The notes: generated by a model not told the origin, from the sequence alone. DNA of 64,000 nt from Sporosarcina sp. BI001-red (GCF_003384035.1 NZ_QQAK01000013.1:62001-126000), one strand, 5' to 3'; positions 36,163 through 45,300 are shown, counted from the stretch's first letter. A program made the numbers and translations.

Positions 36163-37244
36163 ATGAGTTATGGAGTGACATGGTCCAACGAACTGAGCCT
36201 TATACACCAGGAGAACAAGCAAATGGAGAAGATTGGATTAAATTAAACACAAATGAAAATCCCTATCCACCAAGTCCACGTGTGTTTAAAGCGTTGCAGC
36301 AAGCACTGACATCCGATTTGCGTAAGTACCCTGAATCCGACCCTGAAAAGCTTCGATATGCTCTCGCTGAATTGCATCAAGTGTCTGCGGATCAAGTGTT
36401 CATCGGGAATGGATCTGATGAAGTACTGGCATTTTCGTTCATGGCGTTCTTTACTCCAGGTAAGCCGATTGTGTTTCCAGCCATCACGTATTCCTTTTAC
36501 CCAACGTACGCAGCGTTGTTCAATATTGCATATGACCCCATCCCTCTTCAAGAAGACTTTACATTGAATGAAAAAGCATTTTATAAGTCCGAAGGGGGAG
36601 TGATCTTCCCGAATCCGAACGCACCTACTGGAATTGTATTACCGCTTGAAACGGTTGAAAGAATTGTTAGCGAAAATGAGGGGCGTATAGTGATCGTAGA
36701 TGAAGCCTACATCGATTTCGGCGGAAAAACAGCCATTCCACTCATCACGCGTTTTGACAATTTGCTAGTCACCCGTACAATGTCTAAATCGCGTTCGTTG
36801 GCAGGACTCCGAATTGGTTATGCAATCGGCTCAACTACGGCGATTGAAGCGCTGAATCGTATTAAAAACTCGTTCAATTCCTATACAATTGACCAATTAG
36901 CGTTAACTGCTGGCGTAGCTGCTGTTAAGGATACGAAGTACTTCAACACAATCGTAGACGCGATCATTCAGACACGTGAACAATCGAAAAAGGTATTCGA
37001 ATCCGTTGGGTTCACTGTCTTGCCTTCTGCAGCAAACTTCTTATTTGTCCATCACCCGGAGATACCAGCAAAACAACTACACAAAAGCTTAAAAGACAAA
37101 CAAATTCTCGTGCGTCATTTTTCTAAACCCGAGACAGAAGAATGGTTGCGTATAACCATCGGATCAGATGATGAAATGGAACAGTTCTTTCAGCAGTTGT
37201 TTGACGTAGTCAACGCGTGGACAGATAAAAGTTCGGTATATTGA
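36159..37244 (+). CDS. hisC: Histidinol-phosphate aminotransferase
   Basis: A 361-residue class I/II PLP aminotransferase. [15 protein letters not shown] near 26-40, [11 protein letters not shown] near 180-190, and the PLP lysine in [20 protein letters not shown] near 205-224 are all HisC-type. Start GTG 36159 overlaps the hisIE stop (GTGA), with GAGGGGAG upstream. Last gene of the operon; no clear terminator stem was found after it. It may also serve in aromatic amino acid transamination, as HisC does in Bacillus. Confidence 0.93.
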   Translation: MNELWSDMVQRTEPYTPGEQANGEDWIKLNTNENPYPPSPRVFKALQQALTSDLRKYPESDPEKLRYALAELHQVSADQVFIGNGSDEVLAFSFMAFFTPGKPIVFPAITYSFYPTYAALFNIAYDPIPLQEDFTLNEKAFYKSEGGVIFPNPNAPTGIVLPLETVERIVSENEGRIVIVDEAYIDFGGKTAIPLITRFDNLLVTRTMSKSRSLAGLRIGYAIGSTTAIEALNRIKNSFNSYTIDQLALTAGVAAVKDTKYFNTIVDAIIQTREQSKKVFESVGFTVLPSAANFLFVHHPEIPAKQLHKSLKDKQILVRHFSKPETEEWLRITIGSDDEMEQFFQQLFDVVNAWTDKSSVY

Positions 37245-37316
37245 CATCTGAAATAGTTCTCACTTCACTCCTATTGTTTGGTATAGTGGAGTCAGATAGA
37301 GAATGGGGGAAATATG

Positions 37317-37658
37317 ATGACAGAACAACTACCAAATTGTCCTCAATGTAGTTCGCCTTACACGTATGAAGATGGGTTGCAGTTCGTCTGCCCAGAGTGC
37401 GCGTATGAGTGGACAGCAGGTGAAGAACTCGTTCAAACGGAGCAATTGGATATCAAAGATGCAAATGGAAATCCATTGCGAGATGGTGATACTATCACAG
37501 TCATCAAAGACTTGAAGGTGAAAGGCAGTTCATCTGTATTGAAAATCGGGACAAAAGTAAAAGGGATTCGTCTTGTAGAAGGCGATCACAACATTGATTG
37601 TAAAATTACTGGATTCGGTGCGATGAAATTGAAATCCGAATTCGTCAAGAAGGGTTAA
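37317..37658 (+). CDS. YjdM/PhnA-domain zinc-ribbon protein
   Basis: A 113-residue cytosolic protein. The N-terminal zinc ribbon has two CxxC pairs (CPQC near 8-11 and CPEC near 25-28) and the C-terminal half is the PhnA domain, with [23 protein letters not shown] and a [16 protein letters not shown] stretch. Despite the old name, this family is not shown to cleave phosphonates; its role is unknown. Second ATG (37317) is chosen for spacing from GGGGGA; 37314 is also possible. Followed seven bases later by a small membrane protein gene. Confidence 0.82.
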   Translation: MTEQLPNCPQCSSPYTYEDGLQFVCPECAYEWTAGEELVQTEQLDIKDANGNPLRDGDTITVIKDLKVKGSSSVLKIGTKVKGIRLVEGDHNIDCKITGFGAMKLKSEFVKKG

Positions 37659-37664
37659 TCGATT

Positions 37665-37850
37665 ATGAAGATATTTAACTCTAAAACAGTCGATATCATC
37701 TTTGCAGTCCTACTCGGTTATTTTGCGTGGAATCGATATGCTGATGGTCATACAGGGGTTGCCATCCTATTAGTCGTTGTGGCAGTGCTAAATATTGTCG
37801 CATTCATTGCAAAACTGAAGATCGAGAAAAAAGTGAACCAAACGAAGTGA
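37665..37850 (+). CDS. Small membrane protein, 61 aa
   Basis: Two hydrophobic segments (about residues 8-24 and 32-50) flank a short loop, with a charged C-terminal end (KLKIEKKVNQTK). It starts seven bases after the yjdM-like gene, likely in the same transcript, and is followed by a terminator. I do not recognise the family. Confidence 0.6.
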   Translation: MKIFNSKTVDIIFAVLLGYFAWNRYADGHTGVAILLVVVAVLNIVAFIAKLKIEKKVNQTK

Positions 37851-37853
37851 CGA

Positions 37854-37885
37854 ACAGCGACTCTACTATAGAGCGCTGTTTTTTC
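37854..37885 (+). terminator. Terminator after small membrane protein gene
   Basis: ACAGCG / CGCTGT stem, extended inside by CTCTA/TAGAG, with a run of Ts. Confidence 0.7.
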
Positions 37886-37972
37886 TTTTTTACATGGATG
37901 GAAAGTACAGCGTAGTTTAAAACTCAACTCGGGAGGAATAGATAATTATAGTGTAAAAGGAAAGGTGGTTGT

Positions 37973-38155
37973 ATGAAGAAAAAAGTCCTATTTCGCTTGC
38001 CATTTTTAGTAATTGGGGTATTACTTGCATTCACGCTCAACCAGTTCACACCACCATTATCTGAACGGCAGTTTATGTGGTGGATGGTTGCCTACATCAT
38101 TATTGGAATCGTTGTTACCGAGTTATTGAGGTTAAGAAGAATTGAAAAGGATTGA
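37973..38155 (+). CDS. Small membrane protein, 60 aa
   Basis: Two hydrophobic segments (about residues 7-25 and 36-52) separated by a proline-containing loop, basic at both ends. AAAGGTGG lies upstream of the ATG at 37973. Monocistronic, unknown family. Confidence 0.55.
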   Translation: MKKKVLFRLPFLVIGVLLAFTLNQFTPPLSERQFMWWMVAYIIIGIVVTELLRLRRIEKD

Positions 38156-38280
38156 ATTCCATATGTCGGACTTCTGTTCTGGTCTTTTTTTTCTTGATTA
38201 ATTTCTTTAAATACATCACCAGCGTAAGATTCAGTAGAAATCTGTTTTCTTTCAACTTAGGCCAATATCTTGCAAACCTG

Positions 38281-38309
38281 TTGTGTGTTGTTAAACAATC
38301 CTGTACAAT
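38281..38309 (+). promoter_or_regulatory. Promoter of rlmN
   Basis: TTGTGT and TACAAT separated by 17 bases, 39 bases before the rlmN start. Confidence 0.55.
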
Positions 38310-38347
38310 GGACGGATGAAATGCATTATCTGAAATGAGGATGTCTA

Positions 38348-39412
38348 ATGAAAAAATCAATATATGGTCTTACATTTGAACAACTTACGGATTGGCTTAT
38401 AGAAAATGGACAAAAGAAATTCCGTGCTGCACAAGTATGGGATTGGTTATATAAAAAGCGGGTTACCCAGTTTTCGGAGATGAAAAATATTAACAGCGAC
38501 TGTGTGGAGCTACTGGAAGAAAACTTTGTCATTCAGTCACTGGTCCAGGAAGTTAAACAAGAATCTGAAGATGGTACAATTAAGTTTCTATTTAAAATGC
38601 AAGATGGTAACTTGATTGAAACTGTATTGATGAAGTTTCCGTATGGACATTCCGTATGTGTAACAACACAAGTGGGTTGTAACATCGGCTGTAGTTTCTG
38701 TGCAAGTGGATTGTTGAAGAAGAACCGTGATTTGAACTCAGGAGAAATTGTTGAACAAATCATGAACGTCCAACATCACTTAGATATGAAAGGCAACGAA
38801 GAGCGCGTAAGCCACATCGTTGTTATGGGAATCGGTGAACCATTTGATAACTACGATAACTTGATGGACTTCTTGCGTGTTGTAAACGATCAAAAAGGTT
38901 TAATGATTGGAGCACGTCATATTACCGTATCGACAAGTGGACTTACTCCTAAAATCCGTGACTTTGCCAATGAAAACATCCAAATCAATTTGGCAGTTTC
39001 ATTGCATGCGCCAAATAATGAGTTACGTACACGCGTCATGAAAATCAATCGAGCGTACCCAATTGAAAAATTGATGGATGCCATTGACTATTACTTGGAG
39101 ACAACAAATCGCCGAATCACATTCGAGTACATCTTATTGAATGATGTGAACGATCATGTTGCTGAAGCAGAACAACTTGCAAAGTTGCTCTACAACAAAC
39201 GTCACTTGTCTTATGTTAACCTGATTCCTTATAATCCTGTCGATGAGCATGACCAGTATACGAGAAGTGAGACTGCGAATATTAAAAAATTCTATGAGAC
39301 GCTTAAGAAGAAGGGCATTAACTGTGGGGTTCGCATGGAGCAAGGTACCGATATCGATGCGGCATGTGGACAATTACGTAGTAAGCAAATCAAGAAAGAA
39401 AAAGCAGTGTAA
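38348..39412 (+). CDS. rlmN: Dual-specificity 23S rRNA/tRNA adenine-C2 methyltransferase
   Basis: A 354-residue radical-SAM enzyme that methylates C2 of A2503 in 23S rRNA and A37 of some tRNAs. The CxxxCxxC iron-sulfur motif is in [13 protein letters not shown] near residues 107-119; the methyl-carrying cysteine near the C-terminus is in [19 protein letters not shown] near 322-340. [17 protein letters not shown] near 155-171 binds SAM. Start ATG 38348 with GAGGATG upstream. Length and motifs match RlmN, not the resistance enzyme Cfr. Confidence 0.94.
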   Translation: MKKSIYGLTFEQLTDWLIENGQKKFRAAQVWDWLYKKRVTQFSEMKNINSDCVELLEENFVIQSLVQEVKQESEDGTIKFLFKMQDGNLIETVLMKFPYGHSVCVTTQVGCNIGCSFCASGLLKKNRDLNSGEIVEQIMNVQHHLDMKGNEERVSHIVVMGIGEPFDNYDNLMDFLRVVNDQKGLMIGARHITVSTSGLTPKIRDFANENIQINLAVSLHAPNNELRTRVMKINRAYPIEKLMDAIDYYLETTNRRITFEYILLNDVNDHVAEAEQLAKLLYNKRHLSYVNLIPYNPVDEHDQYTRSETANIKKFYETLKKKGINCGVRMEQGTDIDAACGQLRSKQIKKEKAV

Positions 39413-39430
39413 GTTATTGAACCTGCATAT

Positions 39431-39473
39431 AAAAAGCAGAACGGGAAGTGTTAACTCCTCGTTCTGCTTTTTT
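39431..39473. terminator. Terminator between rlmN and the next gene
   Basis: AAAAAGCAGAACG pairs with CGTTCTGCTTTTT across a 16-base loop with a T-run on each side; it can serve both convergent genes. Confidence 0.75.
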
Positions 39474-39480
39474 GGGTCTT

Positions 39481-39849
39481 CTATTTATTCTTCCCTATGA
39501 GGATAACAACGAATTGTATGATTAAGCCTATTCCTAGGCTGAATGAGGAGAAGATGTAGACAGATAGAACGCCAATGGATTGACCTAGTTCTCCTTCAAT
39601 CGTAAGGATACTCCGGAAGAATTCTTCGAAACTGATGATCATCCCGGCCATAAAGAACCAAAACGCGATACGCAATTTATAAAACAATAGCAAAAACGCA
39701 ATGAGGCCAACTGTTAACCCGAATACCGAAAAGGCTAAATAACTTTTCCATCCTAATTCTACCCCACTGATTGTGCGGACGCCGACGATCAAGAGTACTA
39801 ACGTCAATAGTCCTGTAAACAAACCAATTTTCCCTAACTGCCGATCCAT
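39481..39849 (-). CDS. Small membrane protein, four helices
   Basis: A 122-residue protein with four hydrophobic segments (about 10-28, 38-58, 62-82 and 96-118), otherwise unrecognised. A longer frame back to 39951 runs through the terminator of the upstream gene (39905-39942) and is not used; ATG 39849 has GCAGGTG six bases upstream. Confidence 0.6.
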   Translation of the reverse strand: MDRQLGKIGLFTGLLTLVLLIVGVRTISGVELGWKSYLAFSVFGLTVGLIAFLLLFYKLRIAFWFFMAGMIISFEEFFRSILTIEGELGQSIGVLSVYIFSSFSLGIGLIIQFVVILIGKNK

Positions 39850-39904
39850 ACGTTGCACCTGCTTTCCATCCACCATCATACCGAAAATAACATATCTCTG
39901 CACA

Positions 39905-39942
39905 CAAAAAAAGCACAACCTCGTGAACGACCGAGGTTGTGC
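39905..39942 (-). terminator. Terminator of the YflT-like gene
   Basis: On the minus strand, GCACAACCTCG pairs with CGAGGTTGTGC over an 8-base loop, followed by seven or eight Ts. Confidence 0.85.
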
Positions 39943-39957
39943 GGATGACATTTCGTT

Positions 39958-40278
39958 TTATTTGTTCGCAATAACGACAAGTTTTCCTTTGTCGAGTTCG
40001 CTTTCTGCAGCTGCTGCGTCCTCTTCAGTGAGTCCAGCGCCGTGCATCTTGCTACGAAGTTCGTCACCGCGTGAGCTGAACATGTTCTTCATGGAGTCAA
40101 GGAAGCCTTGTTCTTTCATCCCGGCTTTTTCAGTATCCAATGCGTCTGTAATATGATCTCCGCGTTTCTTGTCATGTGCGAAAACATAAATTTCGTCATT
40201 TGTATAACCTTTCGCTTCAAGTTCATCTACTTTTGCCTTTGCTTGTACTGCGTTTTCTACATAAAATTTTTCAACCAT
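39958..40278 (-). CDS. YflT/general stress protein 17M-like protein
   Basis: A 106-residue hydrophilic protein. The N-terminal ENAVQAKAKVDELEAKGYTNDEIYVFAHD, cut into pieces, is the YflT (GS17M) domain of sigma-B controlled general stress proteins; the C-terminal third is acidic and alanine-rich. Start ATG 40278 has TTGGAGGGA upstream, and a sigma-B type promoter lies 70-95 bases before it. Biochemical role unknown. Confidence 0.75.
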   Translation of the reverse strand: MVEKFYVENAVQAKAKVDELEAKGYTNDEIYVFAHDKKRGDHITDALDTEKAGMKEQGFLDSMKNMFSSRGDELRSKMHGAGLTEEDAAAAESELDKGKLVVIANK

Positions 40279-40348
40279 TTGTGAATCCCTCCAATTAGTA
40301 ATTGCTTTTACAGATTAGTAATTGTTTCTTTGTTGCTCTAGTATTTGT

Positions 40349-40374
40349 ATACCATCATTCCAACCAGGTTAAAC
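40349..40374 (-). promoter_or_regulatory. Candidate sigma-B promoter of the YflT-like gene
   Basis: On the minus strand GTTTAA, 14 bases, then TGGTAT, close to the sigma-B consensus GTTTAA-N12-15-GGGTAT. The gene behind it is of the general-stress type. Confidence 0.6.
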
Positions 40375-40432
40375 AATTATTTATAATATGGAGATGGAAA
40401 CAGTTACGAGAAAACGAAGACAAAGGGGTGAA

Positions 40433-40732
40433 TTAAAGATATAGATCATTTCTTAAGCGTTTAAATGATTTTAAGAAAAAGGTTGGATCGACATTGACAT
40501 GAAAAGACCGAACGCCTTGATTTGTATGAAGATAAAACAAGCAACTTCCATCTGAAAATGGTCGATAGGAGCAGTCAAGAACCGCATGGATCGGAAAAGA
40601 ACTTTGCTGCGAGACAATTTTGCTTTCATGCAGAGCTAGTGTGCAAACTGCTGTAGAAACCGTCTGTTCAATCCAACCCACTGACTTGTGTGGCACCGTA
40701 TAGGACAAGGTTGCAATTGCTTCTGAGTCCAA
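40433..40732 (-). CDS. Hypothetical protein, 99 aa
   Basis: A 99-residue cytosolic protein with no membrane segment, and alternating hydrophobic stretches suggestive of a beta-rich fold. TTG start 40732 with TAGGAGGG upstream. It begins 20 bases after the end of the SCO gene on the same strand, so it may be the last gene of that transcript. I do not recognise the family. Confidence 0.55.
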   Translation of the reverse strand: MDSEAIATLSYTVPHKSVGWIEQTVSTAVCTLALHESKIVSQQSSFPIHAVLDCSYRPFSDGSCLFYLHTNQGVRSFHVNVDPTFFLKSFKRLRNDLYL

Positions 40733-40752
40733 AAAAACCCTCCTAAATCGTT

Positions 40753-41322
40753 TTATTTCGTATAGTCTTTCACTGTTTTTAGTAAATCATGTACATAATC
40801 CTCATCCACATAATTAAATTCACTGACCAGTTGACCATTTTTTGCGATCAGGTAAAAGTTTGTTCCATGAATGACTTGGTCAGATGTTTCAGGTTTCTGG
40901 ATAATTGTTTGGAAGTTTTCCATAGCGTATCTTGTAATTTCGTTAGGAGAGTAGCCAGTTAGGAAATGCCAATTACTCGTATCGTCTGTATATTGTCTAG
41001 CGTACGCTTTTAATGTTTCTGGTGTATCCACGTCTGGATCAACCGTAAAAGAAACGAATTGTACATCTAAGTTATGCTTCTTGAATTCTTTTTGTAAATC
41101 TGCCATTTCGGATGTCATTGGAGGGCAGACGGTTTCACACTTTGTAAATATGAAATCTGCAATCCATACTGTATCTTCTAATTGATTGAATCCAAATGCG
41201 TCTCCTTGCTGATCAATAAAACTAAAAGAAGAGATTTCTCTGATCGGTTGTTTAGGTGAAGAGCAGGCTGACAGAAAAACGATGACGACAATCATAATAG
41301 GGACGAGTCGAGCTGCTTTCAT
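40753..41322 (-). CDS. SCO1/SenC family copper-binding lipoprotein
   Basis: A 189-residue SCO protein: lipobox VFLSACSS with the lipid-bearing Cys20, then a thioredoxin-like fold. The copper ligands are Cys62 and Cys66 (TKCETVCPP) and His152 (QVIHGTNFY). SCO proteins (BsSco/YpmQ) deliver copper to, or reduce, the CuA site of cytochrome c oxidase on the outer membrane face. ATG overlaps the histidine kinase stop by four bases, so it is translated with the two-component system upstream. That linkage is unusual and suggests a copper or oxygen signal. Confidence 0.9.
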   Translation of the reverse strand: MKAARLVPIMIVVIVFLSACSSPKQPIREISSFSFIDQQGDAFGFNQLEDTVWIADFIFTKCETVCPPMTSEMADLQKEFKKHNLDVQFVSFTVDPDVDTPETLKAYARQYTDDTSNWHFLTGYSPNEITRYAMENFQTIIQKPETSDQVIHGTNFYLIAKNGQLVSEFNYVDEDYVHDLLKTVKDYTK

Positions 41323-42734
41323 GTTGCCTCCTCCTCTTCAGTAAACATTGGCAAGTCTATTGTGACAGTCGTACCAGTAGCTGGATCACTATCCATGTTA
41401 AATGTGCCGTGATGCAATCGGACGATTTCTTTTACAATGGACAATCCAAGACCGGTTCCGCCTGTAGTTCGTGTTCTAGCTTTGTCAGTGCGGAAGAAAC
41501 GTTCTCCCATTCGGCTTAAATCTTCTTTGGATATTGTTAGTCCTTCGTTTTGGACTTCATACCGTATACTTTTGCCATGCTCACGTAATCCAATTTGAAC
41601 TACTCCACCGTCAGATACGTACTTCACCGCATTATCAATCGTATTATAAAATACTTGTTGAATCCGATCAGGATCTCCAAGGATGATCAAATCTTCTTCT
41701 ATATCGAGGTTTAGCTGAATCGATCGATCAGCTAAATGGATACGGAACAATTCCACCGTATCGACTAGCACTTGTGCAACAACGATAGGTTGAGTTTCAA
41801 CCGTGAATAGACCTTCTTGGAGATGGTTTAAATCCGTTAAATCGTTGATCAATTTACTGAGTCGAGCTGTTTCTTTTTCAATGGTATTCAGGTAGTTCTC
41901 AGAATTCGGATCAGGATTTTGGGTTTCAGTAATTTGTTTCAAAGCGTGGGTATACCCACTAATATAGGTAAGAGGTGTCCGCATTTCGTGTGCTAAATTG
42001 CTCGTAAATTCTCGTTTTCTCTCTTCTTGTGCTTCCAGTGATGAGCTCATTGTATTGAATGTCCGAGCCAGCTGTCCGATTTCATCGGAACGTTCAGTTT
42101 TTACTCTGCCTGAATAGTCCCCATGAGAGATGTTGGCGGCAAGCCCTTCTAATTGACGTAGAGGACTGAATAGCGTGCTCCACACTCGATTGATTAGCAA
42201 GAATAGGATTATGAAAAAACCGGAGCCTGCAGCGATTAATAATGGAATGCTTTCCTTAAAGACATCTTGGATTGCAGCAAGAGGCACGTAGATGTAAATA
42301 AAACCAATCAGTGAATCTTTTCCGCGAATCGGGAAGATGGCCCCTAGAATTTCACGATTAAATTCCTCCACGTATCCTTTTTTTACAACGTATGAACCTT
42401 TTTCAAGGATTTTACGATCTGAACTGTCCACTAAATTTTCGTAGTTCACTTGATAAGGGAAGTAAGAAGATAAGTCGTCCAACTGATCCACAACGACAAT
42501 TTCATATTCAGAAACCACGTTATACCATTGAATCTTTTCGATAATATCATCGCTAAGTTCTCCGAAGTGGTAATGAGCAGCGGTTCGTTTCCCTTGATAG
42601 ACAATCGATTTTTCAATGCTTTCCAAATACAATTTTGAATACAAAAAGTGAATGAAGAAAAAAGAAAATAAAATCGTAAATGCAAGGCTTAAGAAAAATA
42701 GAGATAAGATTTTTTTACTCAATGTCAATTTCAT
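41319..42734 (-). CDS. Sensor histidine kinase
   Basis: A 471-residue kinase: membrane helix near 11-31, an extracellular sensor of about 125 residues (PAS-like, single), membrane helix near 160-182, HAMP near 185-237, HisKA with phospho-acceptor His249 (NLAHEMRTPLTY), and the HATPase domain with N, G1 and G2 boxes (YNTIDNAVKY, RTTGGTGLGLSIVKEI). No metal-binding residue cluster is obvious in the sensor. It starts four bases after the response regulator gene and overlaps the SCO gene. Confidence 0.92.
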   Translation of the reverse strand: MKLTLSKKILSLFFLSLAFTILFSFFFIHFLYSKLYLESIEKSIVYQGKRTAAHYHFGELSDDIIEKIQWYNVVSEYEIVVVDQLDDLSSYFPYQVNYENLVDSSDRKILEKGSYVVKKGYVEEFNREILGAIFPIRGKDSLIGFIYIYVPLAAIQDVFKESIPLLIAAGSGFFIILFLLINRVWSTLFSPLRQLEGLAANISHGDYSGRVKTERSDEIGQLARTFNTMSSSLEAQEERKREFTSNLAHEMRTPLTYISGYTHALKQITETQNPDPNSENYLNTIEKETARLSKLINDLTDLNHLQEGLFTVETQPIVVAQVLVDTVELFRIHLADRSIQLNLDIEEDLIILGDPDRIQQVFYNTIDNAVKYVSDGGVVQIGLREHGKSIRYEVQNEGLTISKEDLSRMGERFFRTDKARTRTTGGTGLGLSIVKEIVRLHHGTFNMDSDPATGTTVTIDLPMFTEEEEAT

Positions 42735-42738
42735 AGGC

Positions 42739-43410
42739 TTAGACCTCGAACTTGTAGCCGATACCCCAGACAGTTTCTATTTTTTGTCCTTCGTCCCCCA
42801 ACTTTAACCTCAACGTTTTAATGTGTGTATCAACAGTACGAACACTACTGTCGTGGTCGCCTCCCCAAACAATTTGGAGTAGTTCATCCCGTGAGTAAAC
42901 ACGACCGGAATGTTTAGCGAGAACGTAAAGAATACCAAATTCTTTTAGCGTAAGTGACAATGCGGTTCCATTTAATGTCGCGCGGTGCGCTTCTTTATCG
43001 ATTTCCAGCGGACCAAATGTCAGTGCGCTGTGCAACTCTTTTCTTTGGTAGGATCTGCGTAAAACGGAAGCAACCCTTGCAAGTAATTCCCCAGGTAAAA
43101 ATGGCTTCACAATGTAATCATCACCATGCTTGAGGCCTTTGATTTTGTCCAATTCATCCCCCTTTGCTGATAAGAAGATGATAGGTAGATCGATGGTCCG
43201 TTTCACTTCTTGCGCGAATAGGAAGCCATCCATATAAGGCATCATGACATCAGCTAAACATAAGTCTACACGGACTTCATGCAAAATCGAAAGCGCATGG
43301 ACTCCGTCTGTTGCTTCAACAACGCGATATCCGTCACCTTCTAAAAATGTACGGATTAGTTTTCTCATTTCTGCTTCATCATCAATTACCATAATTGTAT
43401 ACGAAGTCAT
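42739..43410 (-). CDS. OmpR-family response regulator
   Basis: A 223-residue regulator: receiver domain with acidic pocket DD near 10-11 and phospho-acceptor Asp54 (CLADVMMPYMDG), linker near 115-125, and a winged-helix DNA-binding domain with TLKEFGILYVLAKHSG… and the terminal RTVDTHIKTLRLKLG. Start ATG 43410 with GAGGAAAG upstream. It heads the operon RR-kinase-SCO and is read away from a histidine-rich lipoprotein gene. Confidence 0.92.
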   Translation of the reverse strand: MTSYTIMVIDDEAEMRKLIRTFLEGDGYRVVEATDGVHALSILHEVRVDLCLADVMMPYMDGFLFAQEVKRTIDLPIIFLSAKGDELDKIKGLKHGDDYIVKPFLPGELLARVASVLRRSYQRKELHSALTFGPLEIDKEAHRATLNGTALSLTLKEFGILYVLAKHSGRVYSRDELLQIVWGGDHDSSVRTVDTHIKTLRLKLGDEGQKIETVWGIGYKFEV

Positions 43411-43472
43411 TTGCTTTCCTCATTTCATCCATCAATAATCTGCTAAGTTTCTCAAAAAAAAGTGAACATTCC

Positions 43473-43492
43473 ATGAAGTTTCCAGACTTCAT
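43473..43492. promoter_or_regulatory. Candidate operator between response regulator and lipoprotein genes
   Basis: ATGAAGT-TTCCAG-ACTTCAT, a perfect 7-bp inverted repeat in the intergenic region of the two divergent transcripts. TACAAT, a possible -10 box for the lipoprotein gene, follows at about 43513. Confidence 0.45.
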
Positions 43493-43584
43493 AGTTCCTT
43501 CGAATTTACTTAGTACAATGATGCTTATACGCTAATGATACTTGAAAGCGGTCAAACCGTTAAGCAAAAAGGAGCGAGGTTCAA

Positions 43585-44403
43585 TTGAAAAGAAGACATT
43601 TGGCAATTAGTACAGCACTTGTGGCACTCTTAGCAACAGGATGTGGGCAAAATGATGAGGATACAAATGCGAGCACAGACGAGGAAGTTTCGTTAGTACC
43701 GATATCTGTAGACCTGACTGTTCCTGAAACAGGGGAAGCTAATGCCGCGGTACAGTTATCCGCTGCAGTCACACAAGGCGATGAAAAAGTAACAGATGCT
43801 AATGATGTAGAGTATGAGATCTGGGAAGATGGAAAAAAAGAAGATAGCTGGATAGTCAAATCTGATCAAAAAACAGATGGTGTTTACGAAGCAGAAGCTA
43901 AATTTGAGCATGATGGCTTGTACCATGTTCAAGTACACGTTACAGCGCGAGATATGCATACCATGCCAATGAAAGAAATCACAATTGGCGCAGGAACTAC
44001 TGAGGGTGAAGCAGCTGCGGTTACTGAGGGTCATCATGAAGGAAGTCATGAAAGTCAGCATCAAGGAAGTCATGAGGGCCATCATGATGGTCATCATGCG
44101 ACAGAAGGCTTTTCAATGCACTTCATGGAACCTGAAAATGTGAAAGTGAATGAACCTGCAATGATGATGGTCCACTTGCAACAAGATGAAAATCCACTTG
44201 AAAAGGCTCGCGTACGACTTGAAGTTGTAGTGAATGATAAAAGTGATGAAGCACAGTGGGTGAAGTTAACGGAAGAGAAACCTGGCGAATACACAGGAGA
44301 AGTGACGTTTAAACCTGCTGGAACAGCAAGTGTTACCGTGCATGTGGAAAATGATGAAGGTTTGCATGAGCACGAAACTCATAAGATAACTATTTCTGAA
44401 TAA
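43585..44403 (+). CDS. His-rich YtkA/FixH-like lipoprotein
   Basis: A 272-residue exported lipoprotein: signal with lipobox LLATGC and lipid-bearing Cys20, then two similar beta-sandwich domains of the YtkA/FixH-like type (about 36-135 and 173-270). They are joined by a linker, residues 149-172, with nine histidines in 22 residues, of the form HHEGSHESQHQGSHEGHH. The linker probably binds copper or another metal. Start TTG 43585 with AGGAGCGAGG upstream. Its position opposite the RR-kinase-SCO operon, with a palindrome between, suggests shared control. Confidence 0.78.
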   Translation: MKRRHLAISTALVALLATGCGQNDEDTNASTDEEVSLVPISVDLTVPETGEANAAVQLSAAVTQGDEKVTDANDVEYEIWEDGKKEDSWIVKSDQKTDGVYEAEAKFEHDGLYHVQVHVTARDMHTMPMKEITIGAGTTEGEAAAVTEGHHEGSHESQHQGSHEGHHDGHHATEGFSMHFMEPENVKVNEPAMMMVHLQQDENPLEKARVRLEVVVNDKSDEAQWVKLTEEKPGEYTGEVTFKPAGTASVTVHVENDEGLHEHETHKITISE

Positions 44404-44462
44404 ATAGAGTGTCTGATTCGAAATTTCATCGTGAACCATATATAATTAAGGAAATTGATGAA

Positions 44463-44807
44463 ATGGGGTATTATATAATGAATTATCCAGAAAAAACATG
44501 TTCAGTTGAACGACTTATCACCGTACCTGCAGACGTAGAAAAAGTATTGGAAGGTAAAAAGACGTCAACTCGAAGAAATGGTGTTTACGCATATCCTGGT
44601 GAAATTATGGAGTTAAATGGTAAAGAATTTAAAGTGGATTCACTTTACCAGCAGTCACTTGGTGAAGTTACAGAAGAACATGCTCACCAAGAAGGTTTTG
44701 AGAATTTGGACGGTTACAAACAGTCAATCCTTGATATGCATGAAGGAATGAAATGGATTCCAACAATGAAAGTATGGGTGCATGAGTTTTCTCCCGTAAA
44801 GAATTGA
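44463..44807 (+). CDS. ASCH-domain protein
   Basis: A 114-residue protein whose core (SVERLITVPADVEKVLEGKKTSTRRNGVYA and YPGEIMEL in pieces) has the K-x-x-T-x-R pattern of ASCH domains, a small PUA-like fold that may bind RNA. Starts possible at 44409 (GTG), 44463 or 44478; 44463 (AAGGA ten bases upstream) is given. It follows the lipoprotein gene closely and precedes the DUF2269 gene by ten bases, so they may form one transcript, though no functional link is obvious. Confidence 0.65.
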   Translation: MGYYIMNYPEKTCSVERLITVPADVEKVLEGKKTSTRRNGVYAYPGEIMELNGKEFKVDSLYQQSLGEVTEEHAHQEGFENLDGYKQSILDMHEGMKWIPTMKVWVHEFSPVKN

Positions 44808-44817
44808 TGGAATTCAT

Positions 44818-45258
44818 ATGGGCTTCTTATATACAGTCATCGTGTACATTCATGTATTATCAGCAGTAGCCTCAGTAGGTCCACTATTTCTGTTATTCCC
44901 GATTATTTCACGTGTCCGTAAAGCCGTTTTGAGTGAGGAAGCAACTCTTCTTTCGTTATTCAAATGGACAATTCGTTTTGTGATGCATTCGGGTCACGTG
45001 CTTGTAGTTTCTGGTGTTATCCTGATCTTAATTGGGCCATGGCCTTGGTATACTTCTTGGGTGATTGTCACACTGGGCATCATGATGCTATCGATTGTAT
45101 TTCTGGCTAGCGGTTTTTCCGTTGTCTTGGAACGGTTCCCAAAAGAACCCGAGAATCGGGAAGAACTGTTAAAGAAGTTACTGAACACATCTTGGCGGTA
45201 CATAGGATTACTTCTCATTATGCTCTATCTAATGGTTGCCAAACCTTCTTTCTGGTGA
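44818..45258 (+). CDS. DUF2269-like membrane protein
   Basis: A 146-residue protein with four membrane helices (about 6-25, 48-66, 70-93 and 125-143). Conserved-looking histidines in helix 1 (IHVLSAVASVG) and helix 2 (MHSGHVLVV) resemble haem-ligand positions in related cytochrome-like families; that is a guess. The family is of unknown function. It ends the transcript that starts with the His-rich lipoprotein and is followed by a strong terminator. Confidence 0.65.
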   Translation: MGFLYTVIVYIHVLSAVASVGPLFLLFPIISRVRKAVLSEEATLLSLFKWTIRFVMHSGHVLVVSGVILILIGPWPWYTSWVIVTLGIMMLSIVFLASGFSVVLERFPKEPENREELLKKLLNTSWRYIGLLLIMLYLMVAKPSFW

Positions 45259-45300
45259 GGTTGTCGAACAAAGAGTCGGAGTCCTTGTTTTTAATTTTAA

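Noticed and set aside
39481..39951. Longer version of the small four-helix protein starting at 39951
   Set aside because: It would run through the hairpin terminator of the upstream gene; ATG 39849 has a proper ribosome binding site.
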